From: Caulobacter sp. BK020
GTDB lineage: Bacteria; Pseudomonadota; Alphaproteobacteria; Caulobacterales; Caulobacteraceae
Direction: 5' to 3'
Length of the DNA stretch: 49,352 nucleotides
NCBI RefSeq assembly: GCF_004342605.1
Contig: NZ_SLZL01000026.1
Coordinates: 1-49,352 of the forward strand
Numbering within the stretch: the stretch's first letter is position 1; every line of letters begins with the position of its first letter. The notes under the pieces are model-generated. The model did no database searches. It was not told the DNA's origin and worked only from the letters and a program-made list of their open reading frames with translations. Shown piece after piece: positions 16,185-24,382 of this stretch. Made by a program: the position numbers and the translations under genes.

Positions 16185-16734
16185 TCAAGCTTACGAGCCG
16201 CGGCTGAAGTCCGAATATCGCTCGCGCATCCGCGCCGCGATGAAGGAACAGTTCGCGTACACCAACGAAATGCAGATCCCCAAGCTGGACAAGATCGTCC
16301 TGAACATGGGCATCGGCGAGGCCGTGGCCGACTCCAAGAAGGCCCAGACCGCGCTGAAGGATCTGATGGCTATCGCCGGCCAGAAGCCGGTCGCCACGAA
16401 GGCCCGCAAGTCGATCGCCGGCTTCAAGCTGCGCGAAGGCATGGTGGTCGGCGCCAAGGTGACCCTCCGCAAGGACCGGATGTACGAATTCCTCGACCGC
16501 CTGGTCACGATCGCGCTGCCGCGCGTGAAGGACTTCCGCGGCTTGAACGGCAAGAGCTTCGACGGCCGTGGCAACTACGCCATGGGCCTGAAGGAGCACC
16601 TGGTGTTCCCGGAAATCAACTATGACCAGATCGAACAGATCTGGGGCATGGACATCATCGTCTGCACCACTGCGAAGACCGACCAGGAAGCCAAGGCTCT
16701 CCTGAAGGAATTCCAGTTCCCGTTCACCAATTAA
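16177..16734 (+). CDS. rplE: 50S ribosomal protein L5
   Basis: L5 (185 residues) binds 5S rRNA and contacts P-site tRNA. The blocks IPKLDKIVLNMGIGEA, QKPVATKARKSIAGFKLREG and GNYAMGLKEHLVFPEI mark the family. The ATG lies inside the end of rplX. A 21-nt gap with AGGGAA leads to rpsN. Confidence 0.99.
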   Translation: MADQAYEPRLKSEYRSRIRAAMKEQFAYTNEMQIPKLDKIVLNMGIGEAVADSKKAQTALKDLMAIAGQKPVATKARKSIAGFKLREGMVVGAKVTLRKDRMYEFLDRLVTIALPRVKDFRGLNGKSFDGRGNYAMGLKEHLVFPEINYDQIEQIWGMDIIVCTTAKTDQEAKALLKEFQFPFTN

Positions 16735-16755
16735 GAGCGGGCAGGGAAACACACC

Positions 16756-17061
16756 ATGGCCAAGAAAAGCGCCGTTAACCGTAATCTCGCGGTCAAGGCC
16801 CTCGTCAAGCAATACGCCGACAAGCGCGCTGCGCTGAAGGCGATCGCCAACGACGAAAGCCTGCCGCTGGAAGAACGCTTCGAAGCCCGCCTGAAGCTCG
16901 CGAAGCTTCCGCGCAGCTCGTCGGCTGTTCGCATTCGCAACCGCTGCGAAGTGACCGGCCGCCCGCGCGCCTACTATCGCAAGCTGAAGATGAGCCGGGT
17001 TGCTCTGCGCGAACTGGGTTCGCAGGGGCAGATCCCCGGCCTCGTCAAGTCGAGCTGGTGA
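16756..17061 (+). CDS. rpsN: 30S ribosomal protein S14, zinc-free form
   Basis: S14 (101 residues) is the long form that has lost the CxxC...CxxC zinc ribbon; the C-terminal block reads RNRCEVTGRPRAYYRK with a single cysteine. It packs with S10 and S19 in the 30S head. It is followed by rpsH, whose ribosome-binding site AGGA overlaps the TGA. Confidence 0.98.
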   Translation: MAKKSAVNRNLAVKALVKQYADKRAALKAIANDESLPLEERFEARLKLAKLPRSSSAVRIRNRCEVTGRPRAYYRKLKMSRVALRELGSQGQIPGLVKSSW

Positions 17062-17071
17062 GGACGATCAG

Positions 17072-17470
17072 ATGTCGATGAACGATCCCCTGAGCGATAT
17101 GATCGCTCGCATCAAGAACGCCGCCACGCGCAAGCGCGCCAAGGTCGCGACGCCGGCTTCCAAGCTGCGCGCCCGCGTCCTGGACGTGCTGGCCGACGAA
17201 GGCTACATCCGCGGCTACTCGCTGGTCGAGAAGCCCGGCGCGTTCCCCGAATTCGAGATCGAGCTCAAGTATTTTGACGGTGAGCCCGTGATCGCCGAGA
17301 TCAGCCGCGTGTCCAAGCCTGGCCGTCGCGTCTATTCGTCGATCAAGGACCTGAAGCCGATCAAGAACGGCCTGGGCATCTCGATCCTTTCGACGCCGAA
17401 GGGCGTCATGTCGGACTCCGCCGCACGCGACGCTAACGTCGGTGGCGAAGTCCTCTGCCGCGTCTACTAG
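17072..17470 (+). CDS. rpsH: 30S ribosomal protein S8
   Basis: S8 (132 residues from the ATG at 17072) is a primary 16S rRNA binder and, in E. coli, the repressor of the spc operon. MNDPLSDMIARIKNA and the C-terminal VGGEVLCRVY are standard. The frame opens earlier at 17000 but that part lies inside rpsN and has no start signal; AGGA at 17061-17064 sets the start at 17072. Confidence 0.97.
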   Translation: MSMNDPLSDMIARIKNAATRKRAKVATPASKLRARVLDVLADEGYIRGYSLVEKPGAFPEFEIELKYFDGEPVIAEISRVSKPGRRVYSSIKDLKPIKNGLGISILSTPKGVMSDSAARDANVGGEVLCRVY

Positions 17471-17488
17471 GCGCGGGAGGGAAAGAGC

Positions 17489-18022
17489 ATGTCACGTATC
17501 GGTAAGAAGGCCGTCTCGATCCCCAAGGGCGTCAACCTGACGCTCGAAGGCCAGACGGTGACGGTGAAGGGGCCCAAGGGCCAACTCTCCTGGACGGTTC
17601 CGGAAGAAATCGAGATCAAGCAGGACGGCGATGAGCTGGCCCTGGTCCCGCGGAACGAGTCCTCGCGCGCCAAGTCGATGTGGGGCCTGTCCCGCACGCT
17701 GGTCGCCAACATGGTGCACGGCGTCACCACGGGCTTCGAGGAAACCCTCGAGCTGGTGGGCGTCGGTTACCGCGCCGCGATGAAGGGCACCGCGCTCTCC
17801 ATCCAGCTCGGTTTCTCCCACGACGTGGACGTCGAGGCTCCGGCCGGCGTCACCTTCGCGGTGCCCAAGCAGACCGAAATCAAGATCGCCGGCGCTGACA
17901 AGCAGGCGGTCGGCGAGATTGCCGCGAAGATCCGCCGCATTCGTCCGCCGGAGCCCTACAAGGGCAAGGGCGTGCGCTATGCCGGCGAGAAGGTTCGCCG
18001 CAAGGAAGGCAAGAAGAAGTAA
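17489..18022 (+). CDS. rplF: 50S ribosomal protein L6
   Basis: L6 (177 residues) has the duplicated RNA-binding fold near the factor-binding site. MSRIGKKAVSIPKGV and the C-terminal RRIRPPEPYKGKGVRYAGE are diagnostic. GGGAGGGA lies 8 nt upstream of the ATG. The gap to rplR is 3 nt. Confidence 0.99.
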   Translation: MSRIGKKAVSIPKGVNLTLEGQTVTVKGPKGQLSWTVPEEIEIKQDGDELALVPRNESSRAKSMWGLSRTLVANMVHGVTTGFEETLELVGVGYRAAMKGTALSIQLGFSHDVDVEAPAGVTFAVPKQTEIKIAGADKQAVGEIAAKIRRIRPPEPYKGKGVRYAGEKVRRKEGKKK

Positions 18023-18025
18023 GCC

Positions 18026-18382
18026 ATGGCGCTCTCTCCTCGTGAATCCGCTGCTCGTCGCGCCCAGCGCACGCGCACCCGCCTCAAGGCTCTGTCCAAC
18101 GGTCGCCCGCGCCTGTCGGTCTTCCGTTCGTCCAAGAACATCTACGCCCAGATCATCGACGATGAACGCGGCGTGACCCTGGCCTCGGCCTCCACCCTCG
18201 AGGGTGAAGGCTCGGCCAAGGGCGCGGACAAGGACGCGGCCGCCCTGGTCGGCAAGCTCGTCGCCGAGCGCGCCATCGAAAAGGGCGTCAAGGACGTCGT
18301 CTTCGATCGCGGCGGCTACATCTTCCACGGACGGGTGAAAGCCCTGGCCGACGCCGCGCGCGAAGCCGGCCTGAACTTCTAA
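18026..18382 (+). CDS. rplR: 50S ribosomal protein L18
   Basis: L18 (118 residues) binds 5S rRNA with L5. RLSVFRSSKNIYAQIIDD and the C-terminal GRVKALADAAREAGLNF mark the family; the N-terminus is Arg-rich as expected. Ten nt separate it from rpsE, with AGGGAAA as the ribosome-binding site. Confidence 0.98.
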   Translation: MALSPRESAARRAQRTRTRLKALSNGRPRLSVFRSSKNIYAQIIDDERGVTLASASTLEGEGSAKGADKDAAALVGKLVAERAIEKGVKDVVFDRGGYIFHGRVKALADAAREAGLNF

Positions 18383-18392
18383 GGGAAACATC

Positions 18393-18998
18393 ATGGCTCG
18401 TGGTGACCAACAGCGCGGTGAAGGCGGCCAACGCCGGGACCGTCGCGACCGCAACGCCCCCGAGGAGCGGGTCGACAGCGACATCGTCGAAAAGCTCGTC
18501 CACATCAACCGCGTCGCCGCCACCGTTAAGGGCGGCCGTCGCTTCAGCTTCGCCGCTCTGATGGTCGTCGGCGACCAGAAGGGCCGCGTCGGCTACGGTC
18601 ATGGCAAGGCGCGTGAAGTGCCGGAAGCCATCCGCAAGGCGACCGAAGAAGCCAAGAAGACCATGGTCCGCGTCCCGCTCCGCGAGTCGCGCACCCTGCA
18701 CCACGACGGCTATGGCCGTTGGGGCGCTGGCAAGGTCATGATGCGCGCCGCCCCTCCCGGCACGGGCGTCATCGCCGGTGGTCCGATGCGCGCGGTTCTC
18801 GAAACCCTGGGCGTCCAGGACGTCGTGGCCAAGTCGACGGGTTCCAGCAACCCGTACAACATGGTCCGCGCCACGTTCGAAGCCCTGAAGGTTCAATCGT
18901 CGCCCCGCCAGATCGCCGCCAAGCGCGGCAAGAAGGTTGGCGACATTCTCGGCCGCCGCGCCGACGGAGCCTCGGCTCCGGACGCCATCGAGGGCTAA
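18393..18998 (+). CDS. rpsE: 30S ribosomal protein S5
   Basis: S5 (201 residues) helps decoding accuracy and lines the mRNA entry pore with S3 and S4. The GYGHGKAREVPEAIRKA block and the GGGPMRAV-like segment (GGPMRAVLETLG) are present. Compared with E. coli (167 residues) it has a charged N-terminal extension of roughly 35 residues, rich in Arg, Asp and Gly. The gap to rpmD is 3 nt. Confidence 0.98.
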   Translation: MARGDQQRGEGGQRRDRRDRNAPEERVDSDIVEKLVHINRVAATVKGGRRFSFAALMVVGDQKGRVGYGHGKAREVPEAIRKATEEAKKTMVRVPLRESRTLHHDGYGRWGAGKVMMRAAPPGTGVIAGGPMRAVLETLGVQDVVAKSTGSSNPYNMVRATFEALKVQSSPRQIAAKRGKKVGDILGRRADGASAPDAIEG

Positions 18999-19001
18999 GA
19001 C

Positions 19002-19196
19002 ATGGCTACCGCTAAGCAAGCTAAGACCGTGAAGGTTCGCCAGACCGGCAGCCCGATCCGTCGCAACGCCATCCAGCGCGCGACGCTGGCCGGCCTGGGT
19101 CTCAACAAGCTGGGCCGCGAGTCCGAGCTGGAAGACACCCCGGCGGTCCGCGGCATGATCCGCAAGGTTCAGCACCTGCTGGAAATCGTCGAGTAG
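19002..19196 (+). CDS. rpmD: 50S ribosomal protein L30
   Basis: L30 (64 residues) carries VKVRQTGSPIRRNAIQRATL and LNKLGRESELEDTPAVRGM, the short bacterial form. It is the last gene before the internal terminator at 19221-19253, so promoter-proximal and promoter-distal halves of the cluster split here. Confidence 0.98.
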   Translation: MATAKQAKTVKVRQTGSPIRRNAIQRATLAGLGLNKLGRESELEDTPAVRGMIRKVQHLLEIVE

Positions 19197-19220
19197 GTCT
19201 GCTACGAGACGTCGAAATCG

Positions 19221-19253
19221 CCACCCCGGTGAAAGCCGGGGTGGTTTTCGTTT
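19221..19253 (+). terminator. Rho-independent terminator inside the spc cluster
   Basis: A perfect 9-bp stem (CCACCCCGG 19221-19229 with CCGGGGTGG 19236-19244) with a 6-nt loop is followed by TTTTCGTTT. It lies 25 nt after the rpmD stop and 69 nt before rplO, so some transcripts should end before rplO-secY. Confidence 0.85.
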
Positions 19254-19321
19254 GAGTTTCTTTGTTTCCAAAAGCCGAGTCTGGCCGCTGGCCAGGCGCA
19301 GATCTCCAGGGAGAGGCACAC

Positions 19322-19807
19322 ATGACCAAGCTGAATGAACTGACTCCGGCTCCCGGCTCGACCAAGGGCCGCATGCGCATCGGCCGCGGCCCGGGTTCGG
19401 GCAAGGGCAAGACCGGCGGTCGCGGCGTGAAGGGCCAGAAGGCGCGCTCGGGCGTAGCCATCGCCGGCTTCGAAGGCGGCCAGATGCCGCTGCACATGCG
19501 CATGCCCAAGCGCGGCTTCAACAACCCCTTCCGCCTGGCGTTCGCCGAGGTGAATCTGTGGCGCCTGGAGCAGGCCGTGGCCGCCGGCAAGCTGAAGGCC
19601 GGCGCCGAGCTGGCCGCCGCTGACCTGGTCGCCGCCGGCGTGATCCGTCGCGAACTGGACGGCGTGAAGCTGCTGGGCAAGGGCGAGATCAAGACCGCCC
19701 TGAAGCTGACCGTCTATTCGGCGACCGAAGCGGCCATCAAGGCCGTGGAAGCCGCCGGCGGTTCGGTGACCGTGACCAAGAAGGCCAAGGCGCAAGCCGA
19801 AGCCTAA
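19322..19807 (+). CDS. rplO: 50S ribosomal protein L15
   Basis: L15 (161 residues from ATG 19322) is a late 50S assembly protein. MTKLNELTPAPGSTKG, the Gly-rich RIGRGPGSGKGKTGGRGVKG segment and GFEGGQMPLHMRMPKRGF are typical. GGGAGAGG lies upstream of the ATG; the frame opens at 19262 but lacks a start signal there. It is separated from rpmD by a terminator, so it needs either readthrough or a local promoter, which I could not identify. Confidence 0.98.
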   Translation: MTKLNELTPAPGSTKGRMRIGRGPGSGKGKTGGRGVKGQKARSGVAIAGFEGGQMPLHMRMPKRGFNNPFRLAFAEVNLWRLEQAVAAGKLKAGAELAAADLVAAGVIRRELDGVKLLGKGEIKTALKLTVYSATEAAIKAVEAAGGSVTVTKKAKAQAEA

Positions 19808-19815
19808 GGCCATAA

Positions 19816-19909
19816 TGTCATCCCGGACGCGTCGCCTGACGTCATTGCCGGGATCGCGGACAGGGCAGGGGAGGCCCCGCCAGGTCCGCCGTTTCCCGCC
19901 GGGATGACA
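19816..19909. repeat. 94-bp palindromic intergenic element
   Basis: Perfect 11-bp terminal inverted arms TGTCATCCCGG (19816-19826) and CCGGGATGACA (19899-19909) bound a GC-rich core with further short hairpins. The same 11-mer ends the hairpin at 7660-7695. It carries no open frame and lies between rplO and secY. Confidence 0.75.
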
Positions 19910-19918
19910 GAATAACGA

Positions 19919-19947
19919 GGCTCGCCGTGACATCGCGGCGAGCCTCA
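19919..19947 (+). other. Intercistronic hairpin upstream of secY
   Basis: AGGCTCGCC and GGCGAGCCT arms (19918-19946 approximately) form a strong stem with no T-tract after it, so it is not a standard terminator. It may stabilise or process the rplO-secY transcript. The rest of the 272-nt gap holds no gene. Confidence 0.55.
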
Positions 19948-20079
19948 CCTATGTACGGCTCCGTACTCGGGCTTGATCCGGCCCCGGCGATTCACCGCCA
20001 TCCGGATCCGGCTCGGATTTATGCTTGGAGCGCGACCAAGGCCGCGGACGCGGCGCGCGCTCTCGACGTGGGGATTTGA

Positions 20080-21438
20080 ATGGCCTCGGCCGCCGAACAA
20101 CTCGCAGCCAACATGAACTTCGGGTCCTTCCAGAAGGCCACCGAACTTCACAAGCGCATCTGGTTCACGCTCATCGCCCTGATCGTCTACCGGCTCGGCA
20201 CCTATGTGCCGATCCCGGGGATCAATCCGGAAGCCTTCGCCGCCGCGTTCTCGCAGCAGTCGAAGGGCATCCTGGGGATGTTCAACATGTTCTCGGGCGG
20301 CGCCGTGCAGCGCATGGCCGTGTTCTCGCTGAACGTGATGCCCTATATCAGCGCCTCGATCATCGTGCAGCTGATGGGCTCGGTGTATCCGCCGTGGGAG
20401 AAGCTGAAGAAGGAAGGCGGCGAAGCCGGCCGCAAGACCCTTAATCAGTACACCCGCTACCTGGCGGTCATCCTGGCCATCGTGCAGTCGTTCTCGATCG
20501 CCGTGGGCCTGCAGAGCCAGCCCAACATGATCGTCGGCGGCATCGCCCCGGCCTTCTTCATCGTCTCGACGGTGGTGGCCCTGACCGGCGGCACCCTGTT
20601 CCTGATGTGGCTGGGCGAGCAGATCACCAGCCGGGGCGTCGGCAACGGCGTGTCGCTGATCATCTTCGCCGGCATCGTGGCCGCCCTGCCGCTGGGCGTG
20701 GTGCAGATGTTCACCCAGGTGCAGACTGGCGCGATGTCGGGCTTCGCCCTGTTCGCCGTGGCCGTGCTGGCCGTGGCCGTGATCTTCTTCATCGTCTTCA
20801 TCGAGCGCTCGCAGCGCCGGTTGCTGGTGCACTATCCCAAGCGCCAGCAGGGCAACCGGATGATCGGCGGCGACACCTCGTTCATCCCGCTGAAGCTGAA
20901 CACCGCGGGCGTCATCCCGCCGATCTTCGCCTCCAGCCTGCTGCTGCTGCCGACTACCGCCATGGGCTTCCTGGCCACGGCCAACCTGCCCAACTGGCTG
21001 CAATGGCTGCCGACCGTGGTCGGCGCTCTGCAGCACGGCCAGCCGTTGTTCATGGTGCTCTACGCGGCCCTGATCATCTTTTTCTCGTTCTTCTACACCT
21101 CGGTCGTGTTCAATCCCGACGAGACGGCCGAGAACCTGCGCAAGTACGGCGGCTTCATGCCGGGCATCCGACCGGGCAAGCGGACAGCGGAATATCTGGA
21201 CTATGTCCTGACCCGCCTGACCGTGATCGGCGCGGCCTACATCACCGCCGTCTGCATCCTGCCTGAACTGCTGATGAGCAGCATGGGGCCGACCAAGTTC
21301 GCCCTGGGCGGCACCTCGATCCTAATCGTGGTGACGGTGACCATGGATACGGTCGCCCAGATCCAGTCCCACCTGCTGGCGCACCAGTACGAGGGCCTGA
21401 TCAAGAAGTCGAAGCTGCGCGGCGGCAAGGGGCGCTAA
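20080..21438 (+). CDS. secY: Protein translocase subunit SecY
   Basis: SecY (452 residues) is the channel subunit of SecYEG in the inner membrane. Ten transmembrane segments can be traced, starting with IWFTLIALIVYRLGTYVPIPG (TM1 and plug region, split at 27-47). Conserved cytoplasmic loops include SQRRLLVHYPKRQ (C4 region) and FNPDETAENLRKYGGFMPGIRPG (C5 region), which contact SecA and the ribosome. The tail ends in KKSKLRGGKGR. GGGGAT lies before the ATG. It is followed by a strong terminator, so secY closes the upstream unit. Confidence 0.98.
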   Translation: MASAAEQLAANMNFGSFQKATELHKRIWFTLIALIVYRLGTYVPIPGINPEAFAAAFSQQSKGILGMFNMFSGGAVQRMAVFSLNVMPYISASIIVQLMGSVYPPWEKLKKEGGEAGRKTLNQYTRYLAVILAIVQSFSIAVGLQSQPNMIVGGIAPAFFIVSTVVALTGGTLFLMWLGEQITSRGVGNGVSLIIFAGIVAALPLGVVQMFTQVQTGAMSGFALFAVAVLAVAVIFFIVFIERSQRRLLVHYPKRQQGNRMIGGDTSFIPLKLNTAGVIPPIFASSLLLLPTTAMGFLATANLPNWLQWLPTVVGALQHGQPLFMVLYAALIIFFSFFYTSVVFNPDETAENLRKYGGFMPGIRPGKRTAEYLDYVLTRLTVIGAAYITAVCILPELLMSSMGPTKFALGGTSILIVVTVTMDTVAQIQSHLLAHQYEGLIKKSKLRGGKGR

Positions 21439-21467
21439 ACCCCTCCGGCGCGACGGAAGGCCAGACG

Positions 21468-21503
21468 CGGAAGCCGGTTTGTCATAAACCGGCTTCCGTT
21501 TTT
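21468..21503 (+). terminator. Rho-independent terminator after secY
   Basis: A 13-bp stem (21468-21480 with 21486-21498) with loop GTCAT is followed by TTTTT (21499-21503). Confidence 0.93.
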
Positions 21504-21570
21504 ATCGAACCCACTCTAGGTCTGAGCGGGGCGCGGGCGTCAGACTCGCGGAAACGCAGGAAGCGCATTG

Positions 21571-22140
21571 ATGAACTTGATCCTGTTCGGTCCGCCCGGA
21601 GCGGGGAAGGGCACCCAGGCCAAGCGTTTGGTCGAGCAGCGGGGCATGGTCCAGCTGTCGACTGGCGACATGCTCCGCGCCGCCATCGCCTCGGGCTCCG
21701 AGCTCGGCCAGAAGGTGAAGGGCGTGCTGGATCGGGGCGACCTGGTCACCGACGAGATCGTCATCGCCCTGATCGAGGATCGCCTGACCGAGGCCGAGAC
21801 GGCCGGCGGCGCCATCTTCGACGGCTTCCCGCGCACGGTCGCCCAGGCCCAGGCCCTGGACTCCATGCTGGCCAAGCGGGGTCAGAAGATCGACTCCGTC
21901 CTCCGACTCAAGGTAGACGAGCCCGCCCTGATCGAACGGATCACCAAGCGGTACGCCGAGCAGGGGCGGTCGGACGACAATCCCGAAACCTTCGTGAACC
22001 GCCTGGATCGCTACAACGCCGACACCGCGCCGCTGCTGCCGTACTACCGGGAGCAAGGCAAGCTGTCGGAGGTCGACGGCATGGGAACCGTGGACGCGGT
22101 GGCCAGCGCCATCGACGCCGCGCTTTCGGTCGTGGCTTAA
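21571..22140 (+). CDS. adk: Adenylate kinase, short form
   Basis: Adenylate kinase (189 residues) interconverts ATP + AMP and 2 ADP. The P-loop GPPGAGKGT is at 7-15, the AMP site LSTGDMLRA at 30-38 and DGFPRT at 84-89. The LID is the short type: RYAEQGRSDDN bridges directly, without the Cys4 zinc or long LID of E. coli Adk. The ATG at 21571 is preferred over an in-frame TTG at 21568 because AGGAAG (21558-21563 region) is better spaced. It lies between a terminator and the rpsM promoter, so it is probably its own unit, although secY readthrough is possible. Confidence 0.97.
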   Translation: MNLILFGPPGAGKGTQAKRLVEQRGMVQLSTGDMLRAAIASGSELGQKVKGVLDRGDLVTDEIVIALIEDRLTEAETAGGAIFDGFPRTVAQAQALDSMLAKRGQKIDSVLRLKVDEPALIERITKRYAEQGRSDDNPETFVNRLDRYNADTAPLLPYYREQGKLSEVDGMGTVDAVASAIDAALSVVA

Positions 22141-22178
22141 GACTTCGTTGGAATCCTCTCTATGAGCGGATTCCGCCA

Positions 22179-22206
22179 TTGACGGACGCGCAACTATCCC
22201 TATAAC
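22179..22206 (+). promoter_or_regulatory. Strong sigma-70 promoter for rpsM-rpsK-rpoA-rplQ
   Basis: TTGACG (22179-22184) and TATAAC (22201-22206) are 16 bp apart. Start near 22213 leaves a leader of about 100 nt with GC-rich hairpins such as GGCC-GAAA-GGCC. Confidence 0.75.
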
Positions 22207-22313
22207 GGGGCGCTTCCGCGAAAGGGCGCGATCTGTGCGCGCCGGACTGGGCCGAAAGGCCGGGCCGGGCGCGCCGTTCGCGTCTTTAGTGCGTGACTAG
22301 GAGAACATTAGAC

Positions 22314-22682
22314 GTGGCCCGTATCGCAGGCGTCAACATCCCGACGAACAAGCGCGTTTTGATCGCGCTTCAGTACATTCATGGCATCGGCCAGAAGTCC
22401 GCTCGTGACATCGTCACCAAGGTGGGCATCGATGACGCCCGCCGGGTCAACCAGCTGACCGACGCCGAAGTGCTCGCGATCCGTGAAACGATCGACAAGG
22501 ACTTCACCGTCGAGGGCGACCTGCGCCGCGAAAACTCGATGAACATCAAGCGCCTGATGGACCTGGCCTGCTATCGCGGCCTGCGTCACCGCAAGGGCCT
22601 GCCGGTCCGTGGTCAGCGCACGCACACGAATGCTCGTACCCGCAAGGGTCCGGCCAAGCCGATCGCCGGCAAGAAGAAATAA
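22314..22682 (+). CDS. rpsM: 30S ribosomal protein S13
   Basis: S13 (122 residues) bridges the 30S head to the 50S and touches P-site tRNA. The GTG at 22314 yields the canonical MARIAGVNIPTNKR, with AGGAGA 9 nt upstream; an earlier in-frame GTG at 22293 would put that site inside the gene and is rejected. YIHGIGQKSARDI and GLPVRGQRTHTNARTRKGP are diagnostic. It is the first gene of the alpha unit. Confidence 0.98.
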   Translation: MARIAGVNIPTNKRVLIALQYIHGIGQKSARDIVTKVGIDDARRVNQLTDAEVLAIRETIDKDFTVEGDLRRENSMNIKRLMDLACYRGLRHRKGLPVRGQRTHTNARTRKGPAKPIAGKKK

Positions 22683-22694
22683 GGTAGCCTGACG

Positions 22695-23084
22695 ATGGCC
22701 AAGGAACCGGCTCGCGTTAAAAAGCGCGAACGCAAGAACATCACCTCGGGCGTGGCGCACGTGAACGCCTCGTTCAACAACACCATGATCACCATCACCG
22801 ACGCCCAGGGGAACACCATCTCCTGGTCGAGCGCCGGCATGATGGGCTTCAAGGGTTCGCGCAAGTCGACCCCGTACGCCGCTCAGATGGCTGCGGAAGA
22901 CGCGGGCAAGAAGGCCGCCGAGCACGGTGTGAAGACCCTTGAGGTCAACGTGTCGGGTCCGGGTTCGGGCCGTGAGTCGGCCCTGCGCGCCCTCCAGGCC
23001 GCCGGCATGACCATCACGACGATCCGCGACGTGACGCCGATCCCGCACAACGGTTGCCGTCCGCCCAAGCGTCGTCGCGTCTAG
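22695..23084 (+). CDS. rpsK: 30S ribosomal protein S11
   Basis: S11 (129 residues) sits on the 30S platform near the mRNA exit. NITSGVAHVNASFNNTMI and the C-terminal PIPHNGCRPPKRRRV are diagnostic. rpsD, which follows rpsK in E. coli, is absent, as usual in Alphaproteobacteria; rpoA comes next. Confidence 0.98.
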   Translation: MAKEPARVKKRERKNITSGVAHVNASFNNTMITITDAQGNTISWSSAGMMGFKGSRKSTPYAAQMAAEDAGKKAAEHGVKTLEVNVSGPGSGRESALRALQAAGMTITTIRDVTPIPHNGCRPPKRRRV

Positions 23085-23108
23085 TACTTTTTAGACCCAA
23101 TTCTCCTT

Positions 23109-23135
23109 CGCCGGCTGCGCAAAACGCGGCCGGCG
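23109..23135 (+). other. Intercistronic hairpin rpsK-rpoA
   Basis: CGCCGGCTGCG (23109-23119) pairs with CGCGGCCGGCG (23125-23135) over 11 bp with one T-G wobble and a CAAAA loop. No T-tract follows, so it is more likely a processing, stability or translational element than a terminator. Confidence 0.65.
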
Positions 23136-23159
23136 AGCCGCGTTCAAGGGATCGACCAC

Positions 23160-24176
23160 GTGATCGAAAGAAACTGGAACGAGCTGATCCGTCCTGAGAA
23201 GCCGCAGATCGAGACTGGCGCCGACGCGACCCGCAAGGCTCGCATCGTGGCTGAGCCGCTCGAACGCGGCTTCGGTGTGACGCTCGGCAACGCTCTCCGC
23301 CGCGTCCTGCTCTCCTCGCTTCAGGGCGCCGCCGTCACCGCCATCCAGATCGATGGCGTCGTACACGAATTCTCCTCGCTCGAAGGCGTCCGCGAAGACG
23401 TCGTCGACATCGTTCTGAACATCAAGCAACTGGCCGTGCGCATGCACGCCGAAGGCCCCAAGCGCATGACCCTGCGCGCCACGGGCCCCGGCCCGGTCAC
23501 CGCGGGTCAGATCGAAACCCCGGCCGACATCGAGATCCTGAACCCCGACCACGTGCTGTGCACGCTGGACGACGGCGCCTCGGTGCGGATGGAGTTCACG
23601 GTCAACACCGGCAAGGGCTATGTCCCGGCCGACCGCAACCGTCCGGAAGACGCGCCGATCGGCCTGATCTCGGTCGACGCCCTGTACTCGCCGGTCAAGC
23701 GCGTGGCCTATCGCGTCGAGCCGACCCGCCAGGGCCAGTCGCTGGACTATGACAAGCTGATCCTGGAAGTGGAAACCAACGGCGCGGTCACGCCGGTGGA
23801 CGCGGTGGCCTACGCCGCCCGCATCCTGCAAGACCAGCTGCAGATCTTCATCACCTTCGAAGAGCCCAAGGCCAAGACCGCCGACGAGGCCAAGCCGGAA
23901 CTGCCGTTCAACCCGGCCCTGCTGAAGAAGGTGGACGAACTGGAACTGTCGGTTCGCTCGGCCAACTGCCTGAAGAACGACAACATCGTCTATATCGGCG
24001 ACCTGATCCAGAAGACCGAAGCCGAGATGCTGCGCACCCCGAACTTCGGCCGCAAGTCCTTGAACGAAATCAAGGAAGTGCTGGCCGGCATGGGTCTGCA
24101 CCTGGGCATGGACGTGCCGAACTGGCCGCCCGAAAACATCGAAGACCTGGCCAAGAAGTTCGAAGACCAGATCTAA
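23160..24176 (+). CDS. rpoA: DNA-directed RNA polymerase subunit alpha
   Basis: RpoA (338 residues) starts with GTG at 23160. The N-terminal domain (1-235) holds the dimer and beta/beta-prime binding surfaces, including EPLERGFGVTLGNALRRVLL (39-58). After an acidic linker around 236-250 comes the C-terminal domain that binds UP elements and activators, with LRTPNFGRKSLNEIKEVL near 292-309. The ribosome-binding site AAGGGA is at about 23147. Hairpins lie on both sides of the gene. Length is normal for Alphaproteobacteria. Confidence 0.98.
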   Translation: MIERNWNELIRPEKPQIETGADATRKARIVAEPLERGFGVTLGNALRRVLLSSLQGAAVTAIQIDGVVHEFSSLEGVREDVVDIVLNIKQLAVRMHAEGPKRMTLRATGPGPVTAGQIETPADIEILNPDHVLCTLDDGASVRMEFTVNTGKGYVPADRNRPEDAPIGLISVDALYSPVKRVAYRVEPTRQGQSLDYDKLILEVETNGAVTPVDAVAYAARILQDQLQIFITFEEPKAKTADEAKPELPFNPALLKKVDELELSVRSANCLKNDNIVYIGDLIQKTEAEMLRTPNFGRKSLNEIKEVLAGMGLHLGMDVPNWPPENIEDLAKKFEDQI

Positions 24177-24212
24177 GGCCAGATCTGAGGTACGCGTATC
24201 GCGCCTAATCCG

Positions 24213-24247
24213 GGCCGTCTTCCAGTCTTCGGACCTGGAAGGCGGCC
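24213..24247 (+). other. Intercistronic hairpin rpoA-rplQ
   Basis: Arms at 24213-24225 and 24235-24247 pair over 13 bp with one G-T wobble and a 9-nt loop. The next T-run (CCTTTT) starts several nt later, so it is at most a weak terminator. The remaining part of the 206-nt gap has another GC-rich hairpin near 24302-24321 and no gene. Confidence 0.65.
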
Positions 24248-24382
24248 TGGGCCTTTTGAAGCCGCACCAGCGGTGGAGGGCCCCGGCGCTTCGTTCTGAA
24301 CCCGGCCGGGACGCCGCCGGGATTGGTGACAATCAGCGCACCTTTTCGCGCGACAGCGGGCCAAGGCCCAGGAGAGACCACA

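Noticed and set aside
22293..22313. Upstream GTG start for rpsM
   Set aside because: It would bury the AGGAGA ribosome-binding site and add seven residues not found in S13.
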